Assembly (NCBI GenBank): GCA_002317325.1
Contig: DCJB01000124.1
Location: 1 to 50,645 of the forward strand
DNA length: 50,645 nt
Reading direction: 5' to 3'
DNA from: Bacteroidales bacterium UBA1711
GTDB lineage: Bacteria; Bacteroidota; Bacteroidia; Bacteroidales; P3
The position numbers and the translations under genes are program-made. Below are positions 32,277 through 40,670 of the stretch, in pieces (positions within the stretch are counted from its first letter, which is position 1; each line of letters begins with the position of its first letter). The notes under the pieces were generated by a model that did no database searches, was not told the DNA's origin, and worked only from the letters and a program-made list of their open reading frames with translations.

Positions 32277-33329
32277 ATGAACAGCCACGTAGTGATTATG
32301 GCCGGCGGTATAGGCAGCCGCTTTTGGCCCCTGAGCACCCCTGAATACCCCAAGCAGTTCATCGACATCCTCGGCTGCGGACGCACACTGATTCAGCTCA
32401 CCGTTGACCGCTTCGAGGGCCTCTGCCCGATGGAGAACTTTTGGGTGGTGACCAACGCTGCCTACGTCGATATTGTGCGCCGTCAGTTGCCCGGCATACC
32501 CGAGGAAAACATACTGGCCGAACCCGCTGCCCGCAACACTGCTCCCTGCATCGCTTGGGCTTGTTGGAGCATTCGCCGGAAATATGAGCAGGACAAAGCC
32601 GGCAAAGAACGCCCCAACATTGTTGTGACTCCCGCCGACGCAGTGGTGATGAACCCCGCAGAGTTTCGCCGTGTGGTAGGCAATGCTCTTGACTTCACCG
32701 ACAAGGGTGATGCCATTGTCACTATCGGCATACGCCCCAGCCGCCCCGAGACAGGCTACGGCTATGTGAAGTCGCTCCCCACCGCCGCTGCGGGCGAAAT
32801 TGTCGGCGTAGAACAATTCAAGGAGAAACCCGACCGGCCCACCGCCGAGCAGTATCTGTCTGCGGGCAACTATCTGTGGAACGCCGGCATTTTCGTATGG
32901 AACGCCGACACCATCACCGAGGCCATACGCACCTACAAGCCCGCCTTGGCCGAGGAGATGGACCGCATCATGACCGACGGCCAGGTGGCGGAACGCTTTC
33001 CCCGGTGCGAGAAAATATCCATCGACTACGCAGTAATGGAACCCGCCGCCGCCCAAGGACGCGTCTATACCCACCCCGCCGACTTCGGCTGGAGCGACCT
33101 TGGCAACTGGGCTTCGCTGCACGACAAACTGACCCACGACTCCACGGGCAACGGCGCCGTGGGCAATGTCCAGTTCCACGAATGCGCAAACTGCGTCGTC
33201 CACACCGAAGACGCGCGCCGAGTGGTGCTGCAGGGACTGGACGGATATATCGTGTCGGAGAAGAACGGGCAGATTCTCGTCTGCCGCCGCAGCGAAGAGC
33301 AGCGGATAAAGGAGTTCTCTCAAGCATAG
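32277..33329 (+). CDS. manC: Mannose-1-phosphate guanylyltransferase
   Basis: A 350-residue nucleotidyltransferase that makes GDP-mannose from GTP and mannose-1-phosphate for glycan and capsule synthesis. The pyrophosphorylase signature AGGIGSRFWPLS, EPAARNTAPCIAWA, the GTP-sugar motif FKEKPD and NAGIFVWNA are present. It is the single-domain form without the C-terminal phosphomannose isomerase cupin. Start set at 32277 (MNSHVVIMAGG): an upstream in-frame start at 32211 would translate the heptad repeat into an implausible N terminus. Confidence 0.92.
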   Translation: MNSHVVIMAGGIGSRFWPLSTPEYPKQFIDILGCGRTLIQLTVDRFEGLCPMENFWVVTNAAYVDIVRRQLPGIPEENILAEPAARNTAPCIAWACWSIRRKYEQDKAGKERPNIVVTPADAVVMNPAEFRRVVGNALDFTDKGDAIVTIGIRPSRPETGYGYVKSLPTAAAGEIVGVEQFKEKPDRPTAEQYLSAGNYLWNAGIFVWNADTITEAIRTYKPALAEEMDRIMTDGQVAERFPRCEKISIDYAVMEPAAAQGRVYTHPADFGWSDLGNWASLHDKLTHDSTGNGAVGNVQFHECANCVVHTEDARRVVLQGLDGYIVSEKNGQILVCRRSEEQRIKEFSQA

Positions 33330-33377
33330 TGTAAAGCGGCAGCCGTAAACTGCCGCAACAAGCCAAGAATACACCCT

Positions 33378-33404
33378 CCTGCGGCGGCCTTCGGCCGCCG
33401 CAGG
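33378..33404 (+). terminator. Hairpin between convergent manC and tatD
   Basis: CCTGCGGCGGCC and GGCCGCCGCAGG are perfect 12-bp arms around a TTC loop, followed on the plus strand by TTCTTTAT. It is best placed to end the manC transcript. Confidence 0.75.
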
Positions 33405-33408
33405 TTCT

Positions 33409-34191
33409 TTATAGGGCAAAAAGGCGGCGGGCAGAGGCGGTGGAAACTTCAGCCACCTCAGCAACAGATACGCCGCGGAGAGAGGCTATCTGCTGCGCGA
33501 TAAGTGGAAGGTAGGCACTCTCGTTGCGCTGTCCTCGGTGGGGGACTGGCGAGAGATAGGGCGCGTCGGTCTCCAACAATATTCGGTCCAGCGGCACAGC
33601 CTTGGCCACCTCGGCAAGGGTGGCATTTTTGAACGTAACCACGCCGCCAATTCCGATATGGAACCCCATTTCCACCGCCCGCTGGGCTTCCCGCACACTG
33701 CCGCCGAAGCAGTGCATCACCCCGCTGAACGTCGCAGTACCCATATCGCGCAGAACCCCGAAGAGTTCATTGTAGGCTTTGCGCACGTGCAGACACACAG
33801 GCAGCGAGAGCCGCTGCGCCCACACCATCTGCCGCCGCAACGCCTCTTTCTGCTCCTCAACGAAGGACTTGTCCCAGTAGAGGTCTAATCCTATCTCTCC
33901 TACCGCCACAAAAGGGCGGGCGGAAGCCGCCCCCGCGGACGGGAAGAGCAGCCGCTCCACCTCAGCCAATTCGGTCTCGAAATCTGCCGTGACCGAGGTG
34001 GGGTGCAGCCCCATCATCTGACGAAAGCAATGAGGATGGGCGGCTTCGAGAGCGGCCTGCCGGGCGTGGGAATGGCTGTCGATGGCGGGCAGGAGCATCT
34101 GCTCCACGCCCCGGTCCAAGGCCCGAGCCACCGCTGCGTCGCGGTCAGCATCAAAGGCCTCATCATAGAGGTGGCAATGTGTGTCAATCAT
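33409..34191 (-). CDS. tatD: TatD-family metal-dependent hydrolase (DNase)
   Basis: A 260-residue TIM-barrel hydrolase. Metal ligands: the N-terminal THCHLYD, the Glu in GEIGLDLYWD, His in CLHVRKA, His in MHCFGG and Asp in ETDAPYLSP. TatD proteins are 3'-5' DNases, some acting also on D-aminoacyl-tRNA. Its start overlaps the end of the DUF2520 gene by 8 bp, so it is the third gene of a tight operon. Confidence 0.9.
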   Translation of the reverse strand: MIDTHCHLYDEAFDADRDAAVARALDRGVEQMLLPAIDSHSHARQAALEAAHPHCFRQMMGLHPTSVTADFETELAEVERLLFPSAGAASARPFVAVGEIGLDLYWDKSFVEEQKEALRRQMVWAQRLSLPVCLHVRKAYNELFGVLRDMGTATFSGVMHCFGGSVREAQRAVEMGFHIGIGGVVTFKNATLAEVAKAVPLDRILLETDAPYLSPVPHRGQRNESAYLPLIAQQIASLRGVSVAEVAEVSTASARRLFAL

Positions 34192-34951
34192 GAGGACGGG
34201 AAATGGTTTGCAAAAGGGCTGTCATCAGGTCGTACAGCTCGAGCAGCGAGGGGTCGTCGGCTATCAGGTCGCGGTGTGCGGCAATGGTCTTACTGTCGCG
34301 CCGCACCGCCGGCCCCGTGAGGCGGTTGCGTACCTCACCCCTCGCCGCCCGCTGGGCGGTAGTGAGAACGATGGGCTCCAGCAAATCGAAAGGAAGGTGC
34401 TGACAATCGCATATCCGTTGCGCCTCGCAATAGAGTCCGCTGACGAAGTTGTTGACCAACACGGCTGCAAGGTGGAGATACTGCCGCTGCTGAAGGGTGG
34501 CGCGGAAGACGCGAGGCGACACCAAAGCAGCCAACCGCTCTATCTGCTCGGCGGTGGACTCATCGGCACCCTCTACGCAGAATGGGAGGCGGTCGTAGTC
34601 CATCGGCTCGTCCCTCACAAAGGACTGAGGCGACCACAACACCCCGTGACGGGGACTGATCGGAGCCAGCACATCAGCCGGCGTGGCGCCCGATGTGTGC
34701 ACCACCAATGCCCCGGGACGTCTGAAGCACAAAGCCAGCCCGCAGAGCGCGTCATCGGAAACGGCGAGAAAATAGACATCGGCACACAGGCAGTCCAACG
34801 AGTCGGCAACAGCAGCCCCCACAAGACGTGCGAGACGCTCGGCATGAGTGAAATGGGGAGACCAAACCTGACAGACCTCCGCTCCCCGGCTGCGGAAAGC
34901 CTGGGCAAAGTGAGTCGCCACATTGCCCGAGCCGAGGAAGGCAATCCGCAT
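34184..34951 (-). CDS. DUF2520 Rossmann-fold protein
   Basis: A 255-residue protein with an N-terminal NAD(P)-type Rossmann motif (MRIAFLGSGNVATHFAQAF) and a C-terminal helical domain of the DUF2520 family, similar in layout to pyrroline-5-carboxylate reductase-like dehydrogenases. SGATPADVLAP and GVLWSPQSF are typical of the family. The substrate is unknown. The ATG at 34951 overlaps the stop of the upstream DUF2795 gene by one base, which favours this start over a longer frame running into that gene. Confidence 0.85.
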   Translation of the reverse strand: MRIAFLGSGNVATHFAQAFRSRGAEVCQVWSPHFTHAERLARLVGAAVADSLDCLCADVYFLAVSDDALCGLALCFRRPGALVVHTSGATPADVLAPISPRHGVLWSPQSFVRDEPMDYDRLPFCVEGADESTAEQIERLAALVSPRVFRATLQQRQYLHLAAVLVNNFVSGLYCEAQRICDCQHLPFDLLEPIVLTTAQRAARGEVRNRLTGPAVRRDSKTIAAHRDLIADDPSLLELYDLMTALLQTISRPHD

Positions 34952-35172
34952 CAGTATTCGTCCTCCTGAAAAAAGAAGTCGTCTTTGGTGGGATAGTCGG
35001 GCCAAAGGTCCTCTATGCTGTCGTAGGGGTCGCCCTCGTCCTCTATCTCCATCAGATTCTCGATTACCTCCATTGGCGCTCCTGTGCGTTGGGCATAATC
35101 TATCAACTCATCCTTGGTGGCTGGCCAGGGGGCATCCTCCAACTTTGTTGCCAATTCAAGTGTCCAATACAT
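34951..35172 (-). CDS. DUF2795 small acidic protein
   Basis: A 73-residue acidic protein with the Bacteroidota-wide DUF2795 pattern (PWPATKDELIDYAQRTG, SIEDLWPDYPTKDDFFF). Function is not known. First gene of an operon with the DUF2520 and TatD genes, after a ~140-nt leader. Confidence 0.88.
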   Translation of the reverse strand: MYWTLELATKLEDAPWPATKDELIDYAQRTGAPMEVIENLMEIEDEGDPYDSIEDLWPDYPTKDDFFFQEDEY

Positions 35173-35319
35173 GGTATGTTGTTATTGTTGTTTGTCGCAA
35201 AAGCAGAGACATCTGCAGCGGGCACAAACCGTTTTTGGGGGTTCTCCTAATGGGCAGAAAAGAGGCTATCTGCTACTGTTACAACCAATAGCCACCAAGC
35301 AGCGGTCTGTCTCTCTTTT

Positions 35320-35351
35320 GCAAAAGTACGCTTTTTTCGCATATCTGCAAA
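35320..35351 (-). promoter_or_regulatory. Promoter of the DUF2795-DUF2520-tatD operon
   Basis: On the minus strand TTTG (35348-35351), 19 bp, then TACTTTTGC (35320-35328), preceded by AAAAAAGCG: a full consensus pair with the A-tract/GCG spacer. It lies just beyond the end of the adenosyltransferase gene. Confidence 0.75.
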
Positions 35352-35369
35352 CTGACGGCCATTTTTTTC

Positions 35370-35912
35370 TCATCGGGGCTGATAGAGAGTCTCTTCTCCC
35401 TCCTGCGAAAGGACGAGAAACCGCGAGAGGACAAAGAGATAGTCCGAGAGTCGGTTGACATAGCGGAGCAACGCCCCATCTACCGCAGCCTGCTGGGCGA
35501 GGGCCACCATGCGGCGCTCGGCACGGCGGCACACCGTGCGTGCCACATGACACTGGGCAGCAGCCACTGTGCCGCCCGGAATAACGAAGGTCCTGAGGGG
35601 CGGAAGCTGTGCCTGCAGGGCGTCTATCTGTCGTTCTATGTCCTCCGTCGCCCCATCGGGCAATTGGGGAAGGGAAAATTCCACCGCCTGCTCCACAGCC
35701 AAAAGCGTCTGGATGACGAATAGGTCTTGCTGCACCCCCTTCAGCACCGCATAGCACGGAGCAGCGGCTCCCGCCGTCTCGGCCAGTAGTCCGATATGGG
35801 CGTTGAGTTCGTCAACGGTACCGTAGGCCTCCACCCTCACATCGCACTTGGCCACACGCGTGCCGCCCACAAGCGAGGTGTCTCCCGCATCGCCCGTCTT
35901 GGTGTAAATCAT
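35370..35912 (-). CDS. PduO-type ATP:cob(I)alamin adenosyltransferase
   Basis: A 180-residue helical-bundle enzyme that transfers adenosyl from ATP to cob(I)alamin. The N-terminal ATP-binding loop IYTKTGDAGDTSLVGG, YGTVDELNAHIG, and the C-terminal CRRAERRMVAL with LNRLSDYLFVL-like VNRLSDYLFVLSRFL are the family hallmarks. Four bases overlap the NifU-like gene upstream, so the two are coupled. Confidence 0.93.
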   Translation of the reverse strand: MIYTKTGDAGDTSLVGGTRVAKCDVRVEAYGTVDELNAHIGLLAETAGAAAPCYAVLKGVQQDLFVIQTLLAVEQAVEFSLPQLPDGATEDIERQIDALQAQLPPLRTFVIPGGTVAAAQCHVARTVCRRAERRMVALAQQAAVDGALLRYVNRLSDYLFVLSRFLVLSQEGEETLYQPR

Positions 35913-36154
35913 ATCCGCTCGACAGATTTAACCTCGGGGATGACCTTCTTGACGGCAGTCTCAATCCCCTGCTTGAGGGTCTGAAGGGCGTGGGGGCAGG
36001 TCCCGCAGTGGCCCTTGAGGCGCACCATCACGACTCCCTCGTTGGTCATATCGACATACTCCACATCGCCTCCGTCCTGCTGGAGGTAGGGGCGGATTTG
36101 GTTCAGGGCGTTCTTCACACGGCCCTCAATCACTTCTTTTTCTTGGTCGGTCAT
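35909..36154 (-). CDS. NifU-like C-terminal-domain Fe-S protein
   Basis: An 81-residue stand-alone NifU C-terminal domain (Nfu type). VEYVDMTNEGVVMVRLKGHC and the CGTC motif that carries a transient [4Fe-4S] cluster are present. It is a scaffold or carrier in Fe-S assembly. The start at 36154 (MTDQEKEVIE) gives the family length; a longer frame runs back into the repeat region. It lies beside mrp, another Fe-S carrier, which fits a shared role. Confidence 0.9.
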   Translation of the reverse strand: MTDQEKEVIEGRVKNALNQIRPYLQQDGGDVEYVDMTNEGVVMVRLKGHCGTCPHALQTLKQGIETAVKKVIPEVKSVERI

Positions 36155-36161
36155 ACGTTTG

Positions 36162-36254
36162 GTGTATTGTGAATTGTGAACGGCGACCAGTGAACAGCGA
36201 ACAGGCCAGTGGCTAACCATTGTCCGTTCACCGTTCACCGTTCGCTGTTCACTA
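36162..36254. repeat. Opposed heptad arrays forming a 14-bp inverted repeat (array 5)
   Basis: The left half has six 7-bp units GTGTATT, GTGAATT, GTGAACG, GCGACCA, GTGAACA, GCGAACA (36162-36203). The right half has five units of the opposite sense, TTGTCCG, TTCACCG twice, TTCGCTG, TTCACTA (36220-36254). AGTGAACAGCGAAC (36189-36202) is the exact reverse complement of GTTCGCTGTTCACT (36240-36253). It fills the 97-bp gap between mrp and the NifU-like gene and reaches the mrp stop codon. Confidence 0.8.
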
Positions 36255-37313
36255 TTTCAGTTTGCATATTTCTCGGACAGCGTTCTGGGCCACCTCCATG
36301 AAAGCCTTGCTCTCGGGAGTCTCCACATCGTTCCACAGAGCGACGGGACGGCCGCTGTCGCCGCCTTCGGCGATGGCCTGCACCAGCGGAATCTCTCCCA
36401 AAAGGGGTATGCCCATCTTCTCGGCCAGCTGCCGGCACCCGCCCTTGCCAAAGATGTAGTACTTGTGGTCGGGCAGTTCGGCAGGGGTGAAATAGGCCAT
36501 ATTCTCCACAAAGCCCAGCACGGGGATGTTGAGATTGGGATTGCGGAACAGCTCCACGCCGCGCACCACGTCGGCCAAGGCCACCTGCTGGGGCGTGCTG
36601 ACGATGATGGCACCCGTAACAGGAAGTGTCTGCGCAAGGGTGAGCTGCACGTCGCCGGTTCCGGGAGGCATATCCACCACCAAGTAGTCTATCTCGCCCC
36701 ACCAGGTTTCGGTGACTAACTGCTTGAGGGCATTCGAGGCCATGGGGCCGCGCCACGCCAGCGCCTTCTCGGGGTCAACCAGCAACCCTATGCTCATCAG
36801 TTTGATGCCGTAGCGCTCGATGGGCGCCATATAGGTCTTGTCGCCATGGGGCTCGCCATACACCTCTTCGGCACTGATGTTGAACATAATGGGGATAGAT
36901 GGTCCGTAGATGTCGGCATCAATGAGACCGACCGAAGCACCTGTCTTGGCCAACGAGACAGCCAGGTTGACGGCCACGGTGCTTTTGCCCACTCCCCCCT
37001 TGCCGGAGGCCACCACAATCACGTTCTTCACACCCGGCACCAGTTCGTGGGGGTCGGGCTGGGCGGGCTGGCGGGAGGTGAGGTTCACCGCCACCTCGGC
37101 TTCGCGGTCCACATACTCGTGGATGGCGTTGACGCAATCGTCGCTCATGCGCTTCTTCATGGGGCAGGCCGGCGTGGTGAGCACCAAATCAAAGGAGACC
37201 TTCTTGCCGTCGATGGCGATATTCTCAATCATGCCCAGCTCAATAAGGCTGCGACCGAGGTCGGGGTCATTGACATGGCCCAGTGCCATTTCAATTTGAG
37301 TAGTTGTAATCAT
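36252..37313 (-). CDS. mrp: Mrp/NBP35-type Fe-S carrier P-loop ATPase
   Basis: A 353-residue ATPase. Residues 1-80 are a MIP18/DUF59 domain; the ParA/MinD-type P-loop GKGGVGKST is at 104-112, followed by IDADIYGPS and VDMPPGTGDVQLTL. Mrp/ApbC proteins bind and pass on [4Fe-4S] clusters. The C-terminal CPxC pair of E. coli-type ApbC is missing: the corresponding place reads NMAYFTPAELPDHKYY, as I recall for Bacteroidota homologues. Neighbour of the NifU-like gene. Confidence 0.92.
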   Translation of the reverse strand: MITTTQIEMALGHVNDPDLGRSLIELGMIENIAIDGKKVSFDLVLTTPACPMKKRMSDDCVNAIHEYVDREAEVAVNLTSRQPAQPDPHELVPGVKNVIVVASGKGGVGKSTVAVNLAVSLAKTGASVGLIDADIYGPSIPIMFNISAEEVYGEPHGDKTYMAPIERYGIKLMSIGLLVDPEKALAWRGPMASNALKQLVTETWWGEIDYLVVDMPPGTGDVQLTLAQTLPVTGAIIVSTPQQVALADVVRGVELFRNPNLNIPVLGFVENMAYFTPAELPDHKYYIFGKGGCRQLAEKMGIPLLGEIPLVQAIAEGGDSGRPVALWNDVETPESKAFMEVAQNAVREICKLK

Positions 37314-37366
37314 AAGCGTTTGTTTGGAGGTATTATAGTTGGAAAGAGCCGTCCGAAGGCCGGAAC

Positions 37367-38395
37367 CTATCGAAACTGCTCCTCAAGTTTCTTTTCAAGG
37401 TCGGCTCCTCTGAGGTTGCGGGCTATCAGGCGGCCTTCGCGGTCTATCAGCACCGTGTGGGGCACCGACATCACGCCGTAGCTCTTGCCGCCCGACGAGG
37501 TCCAGCCTTTGAGGTCGCTCACATGATTGGGCCACTCCAAGCCATCGGCCTTTATGGCGCGCACCCAGTCCTCGCGAGTGCGGTCGAGCGATACGCTGTA
37601 TATCTCAAATCCTCTGTCGTGGAAACGCTTGTACAGCTTCACCACGTTGGGGTTCTCTCGGCGGCAGGGACCGCACCACGAAGCCCAAAAGTCAATCAGC
37701 ACCACCTTGCCCCGCAGGTCGGAAAGCCGGCGTTCTTTGCCCTCGGGGTCTTTCATCACGATGTCGGGAGCCACCTGCCCGGGCAGCAGCACCTGACTCA
37801 CCTTGTCGCGCACGTGCTGGACAAAGGGGTCGGAGGGATATTTCGATACGAGGGCGTCGCGCACCTTGGTGTAGAGGGGGGCGTAGGTCTCTATGTCCTC
37901 CTCGAAAAAGGTGACGAGGAAGGCGCTGACCAGCACGCCTGCGTTGTCGGAGACAAGTTTCTCCACCTGCGCCGGCACCAGGGCCTGGGTGGTCTGGTTG
38001 ACGGCACCCAGCATGATGTCGCAGAACTGCCGATAGACCTCGAGGTTCGCAGATCCTTTGCACGAGACGACCTTGAACTTGCGGCCGTCGGGGATATAGA
38101 GCAGGTCTAACGAAATCTTCTCCTTGGGCTCGACAAAAAGGTGGAATATGGCGCCGTCGCTGGTCTGAAAGACATATAGCGAGGGCTTCTCCGCAGGAAG
38201 CGAGAGGCGGAAGGCCCCTTTGGCATCCATCCGCAGGGTATCAACCGGCTGGAGACGATTGTTCAACGCCTGCGAGACAACAACGAATCCGTTCTCGGGC
38301 AGCCCGGCAAAAGTGCCGGTGACGTTGGGTTTCTGCGCCGCCAAACCGATAGGGAGCAGCAGCACGGCAAGTGCAAGGAGGAGGTTCTTTTTCAT
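37367..38395 (-). CDS. TlpA-like thiol-disulfide oxidoreductase with DUF4369
   Basis: A 342-residue secreted protein: Sec signal peptide (MKKNLLLALAVLLLPIGLAA), a DUF4369-like N-terminal domain, then a TlpA/ResA-type thioredoxin domain with W240-CGPC-244 and the cis-Pro region SVPHTVLID. It probably reduces or shuffles disulfides in the periplasm, as in cytochrome maturation or stress repair. 28 bp after the S41 protease gene and 53 bp before mrp. Confidence 0.9.
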   Translation of the reverse strand: MKKNLLLALAVLLLPIGLAAQKPNVTGTFAGLPENGFVVVSQALNNRLQPVDTLRMDAKGAFRLSLPAEKPSLYVFQTSDGAIFHLFVEPKEKISLDLLYIPDGRKFKVVSCKGSANLEVYRQFCDIMLGAVNQTTQALVPAQVEKLVSDNAGVLVSAFLVTFFEEDIETYAPLYTKVRDALVSKYPSDPFVQHVRDKVSQVLLPGQVAPDIVMKDPEGKERRLSDLRGKVVLIDFWASWCGPCRRENPNVVKLYKRFHDRGFEIYSVSLDRTREDWVRAIKADGLEWPNHVSDLKGWTSSGGKSYGVMSVPHTVLIDREGRLIARNLRGADLEKKLEEQFR

Positions 38396-38423
38396 GTTCT
38401 ATCTGTCGTTTGTTTCGTTCTTT

Positions 38424-40052
38424 CTATGGGCGGCTGCCTATCGGCTGGACCTTCAATGCCTGTTGCAGGTCTCTGTCGGTGGCAAGGATTATGCGGAAGT
38501 AGGTGTTCATGCCGTAGAGCCGCTCGGCCAACACCGCTTTGGCGTAGTTGCGAATCTGCCCGCCGTACTTGCTTATGCTCTTGGGGTCGCGCTTTATGTG
38601 CTTGGCATCGGCTTTGGCAAGGAGGGCCTGCCACAGGGCATCATCCACCTGGTAGCCGCGGACGAAGGAATCAGCTGTGGGGTAGCGGCCCGCCAGCTCG
38701 TCGCGGTGGGCAAAGAGGAGGTCGCAAACCGTCTCGTCAATCACCCGTCTCGACACCAAGGCGTTGTAGTACACCAAACTGGAGTCTGTGAAATAGGGCA
38801 GCACCCTGTCGGGCAGTATGCCGCCGCCGCCATACACCTTGCGGCCCAGCCTGGTGGTGTAGCACTGCGTGGTGTCGGGTGCAAGGAGCGAGTCGGCGTT
38901 GTACATATCGGCCATCACCCTCCGCAGGTAGTCGGCGTAATACTCGTCTGAACCCTTGTCGTAGGGGCGCTGGATGCAGCGTCCCGAAGGGGTATAGTAA
39001 CGGGCCACCGTGAGCAGCACCGCCGAGTGTCCCGAGAGCGGGAACTGCCGCTGCACAAGTCCCTTGCCGAATGAGCGATGTCCCACCACCACGCCGCGGT
39101 CGTTGTCCTGCACGGCGCCGGAGACAATCTCGCTGGCCGAAGCCGACGACTCGTCTATCATCAAGGTGAGTCGCCCCGTCTCGAAGAGGCCCTCGGAGGT
39201 GGCGCGGTAGTTGGAACGGCGGGAGTGGGCGCCCTGCGTATAGACGATCAGCTGTCCCTTGGGCAGCAGCTCGTCGGCCACGGCAATGGCGGACTCCAAA
39301 AGCCCGCCCCCGTTGCCCCGAAGGTCGAGCACCAGATTTTTCATGCCCTTGGCAGTGAGTTCCTCCAACGCCTTGTGAAAGTCGTCGCCGGTCGTCGAAG
39401 AGAATTGGTTGATACACACATATCCCGTCTTTGCGTCGAGCATAAAGGCTGCGGGCACAGTGGTGTGCGAAATCACGTCGCGGCGGGCCTTGGCGTGCAG
39501 AAGCCGCTCCGATCCGCCGTGCTGATAGGCGATTTCCACCTGCGAACCCCGGGGACCGCGGATGAGGTTCACCACGTTGGAGAGGGTGTCGGCCATGCCG
39601 CTGCCCGACACCAGCCTCTTGCCCACCCGCATAATGCGGTCGCCCGCCTTCAGCCCCGCCTTGTCGGCAGGACTGCCGGGGATTATATTGCCGGCATAGA
39701 TGGTGTCGCCGTATGGCACCAGCGTCATCCCCACCCCCTCAAAATGACCTTCCATCATCTCCATTTCGCGGTCGTAGGTGTCCTTGGAGATATACTGGCT
39801 GTGGGGGTCGAGGGTGGCGAGCATGGCATTCAGCATGGCATCCTCCACACTGTCATAATCAACCTCATCCACATAGTTGTCGTCAATGAGGCCCAGCAAC
39901 TCCCCTACCCTGCCGCACGCTCCGCATGGATGGGCAGCGGAGGTCCAGTAGCCGGGCGAGAGTTTGGGACCCGTCATCAGGCCGACCAGCAGCCCGACGG
40001 CGGCAGCCAGCAGCACAATGCCAAGCGGATAGGATTTCTTTTCGTCAGACAT
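38424..40052 (-). CDS. S41-family C-terminal processing protease
   Basis: A 542-residue CtpA-like serine protease. An N-terminal transmembrane anchor (GIVLLAAAVGLLVGLMTG) precedes a PDZ domain (GVGMTLVPYGDTIY, GSPADKAGLKAGDRI) and the S41 catalytic domain with Ser305 in ESSASASEI and Lys330 in RSFGKGLVQ, 25 residues apart as in the Ser/Lys dyad of the family. It probably trims or degrades periplasmic proteins. Likely first gene of the run towards mrp; no clear promoter was seen in the 79 bp upstream. Confidence 0.93.
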   Translation of the reverse strand: MSDEKKSYPLGIVLLAAAVGLLVGLMTGPKLSPGYWTSAAHPCGACGRVGELLGLIDDNYVDEVDYDSVEDAMLNAMLATLDPHSQYISKDTYDREMEMMEGHFEGVGMTLVPYGDTIYAGNIIPGSPADKAGLKAGDRIMRVGKRLVSGSGMADTLSNVVNLIRGPRGSQVEIAYQHGGSERLLHAKARRDVISHTTVPAAFMLDAKTGYVCINQFSSTTGDDFHKALEELTAKGMKNLVLDLRGNGGGLLESAIAVADELLPKGQLIVYTQGAHSRRSNYRATSEGLFETGRLTLMIDESSASASEIVSGAVQDNDRGVVVGHRSFGKGLVQRQFPLSGHSAVLLTVARYYTPSGRCIQRPYDKGSDEYYADYLRRVMADMYNADSLLAPDTTQCYTTRLGRKVYGGGGILPDRVLPYFTDSSLVYYNALVSRRVIDETVCDLLFAHRDELAGRYPTADSFVRGYQVDDALWQALLAKADAKHIKRDPKSISKYGGQIRNYAKAVLAERLYGMNTYFRIILATDRDLQQALKVQPIGSRP

Positions 40053-40131
40053 AATTGTTCTAAAACGAAGGCAGCAGCATTATATTGCGCCGTCCCGCCA
40101 TTTATTTCTCTCCGCTGTCCGAAAAAAAGCG

Positions 40132-40140
40132 TACCTTTGC
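40132..40140 (+). promoter_or_regulatory. Promoter of the NUDIX gene
   Basis: AAAAAAAGCG followed by TACCTTTGC, 56 bp before the ATG. Same A-tract/GCG type as the promoters of the C69, DUF2795 and ackA genes. Confidence 0.65.
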
Positions 40141-40196
40141 AAACCGAAACCCGCAGCGTCCGCCTTGCGGCGACCCCGCAAAACACACACCCTCTC

Positions 40197-40622
40197 ATGT
40201 TCACCTACGAATACCCCCGTCCCGCCGTCACAGCCGACTGCGTCATCATCGGCCGCACAGCCGGCAGCAGCGACCGCCTGCTGCTCGTCCGCCGCCGCAA
40301 CGAACCCTTCCGGGACTGCTGGGCACTGCCCGGCGGCTTCCTCAACATGGACGAGACCCTCGAAGAGTGCGCACGCCGCGAACTCCGCGAAGAAACCGGC
40401 CTCGACACCGCAGTGCGTTTCGAGGAACTGAGGAGTTTCAGCACCATCAACCGCGACCCTCGCGGCCGCACCATCACCGTGGCCTTCCTCGCCGTGGTGT
40501 CCATGACCGATGTCTGCGGCGGCGACGATGCCTCCGAAGCCCGCTGGTTCGCTCTCGACCGGCTCCCGCCGCTCGCCTTCGACCACGACGAAATCGTCTC
40601 CCTCGCCCTCGCCCGCCTCTAA
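40197..40622 (+). CDS. NUDIX hydrolase
   Basis: A 141-residue NUDIX pyrophosphohydrolase. The NUDIX box at residues 46-69 has G-x5-E-x7-REUxEExGU form, ending RELREETGL. The substrate is unknown: NUDIX members clean up oxidised nucleotides or cleave nucleotide sugars, NADH or ADP-ribose. Start set at 40197 (MFTYEYPRP), downstream of the promoter; the open frame continues far upstream only as antisense to the protease gene. Confidence 0.88.
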   Translation: MFTYEYPRPAVTADCVIIGRTAGSSDRLLLVRRRNEPFRDCWALPGGFLNMDETLEECARRELREETGLDTAVRFEELRSFSTINRDPRGRTITVAFLAVVSMTDVCGGDDASEARWFALDRLPPLAFDHDEIVSLALARL

Positions 40623-40670
40623 TCACGCCGCTTCAGGCATCCTCCGAGTGCAGGCCAAGCACGGGCAGGC

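Noticed and set aside
39078..40196. Upstream extension of the NUDIX frame to 514 codons
   Set aside because: The extra part is antisense to the S41 protease gene, and the promoter at 40132-40140 lies inside it; the ATG at 40197 gives a normal NUDIX length.
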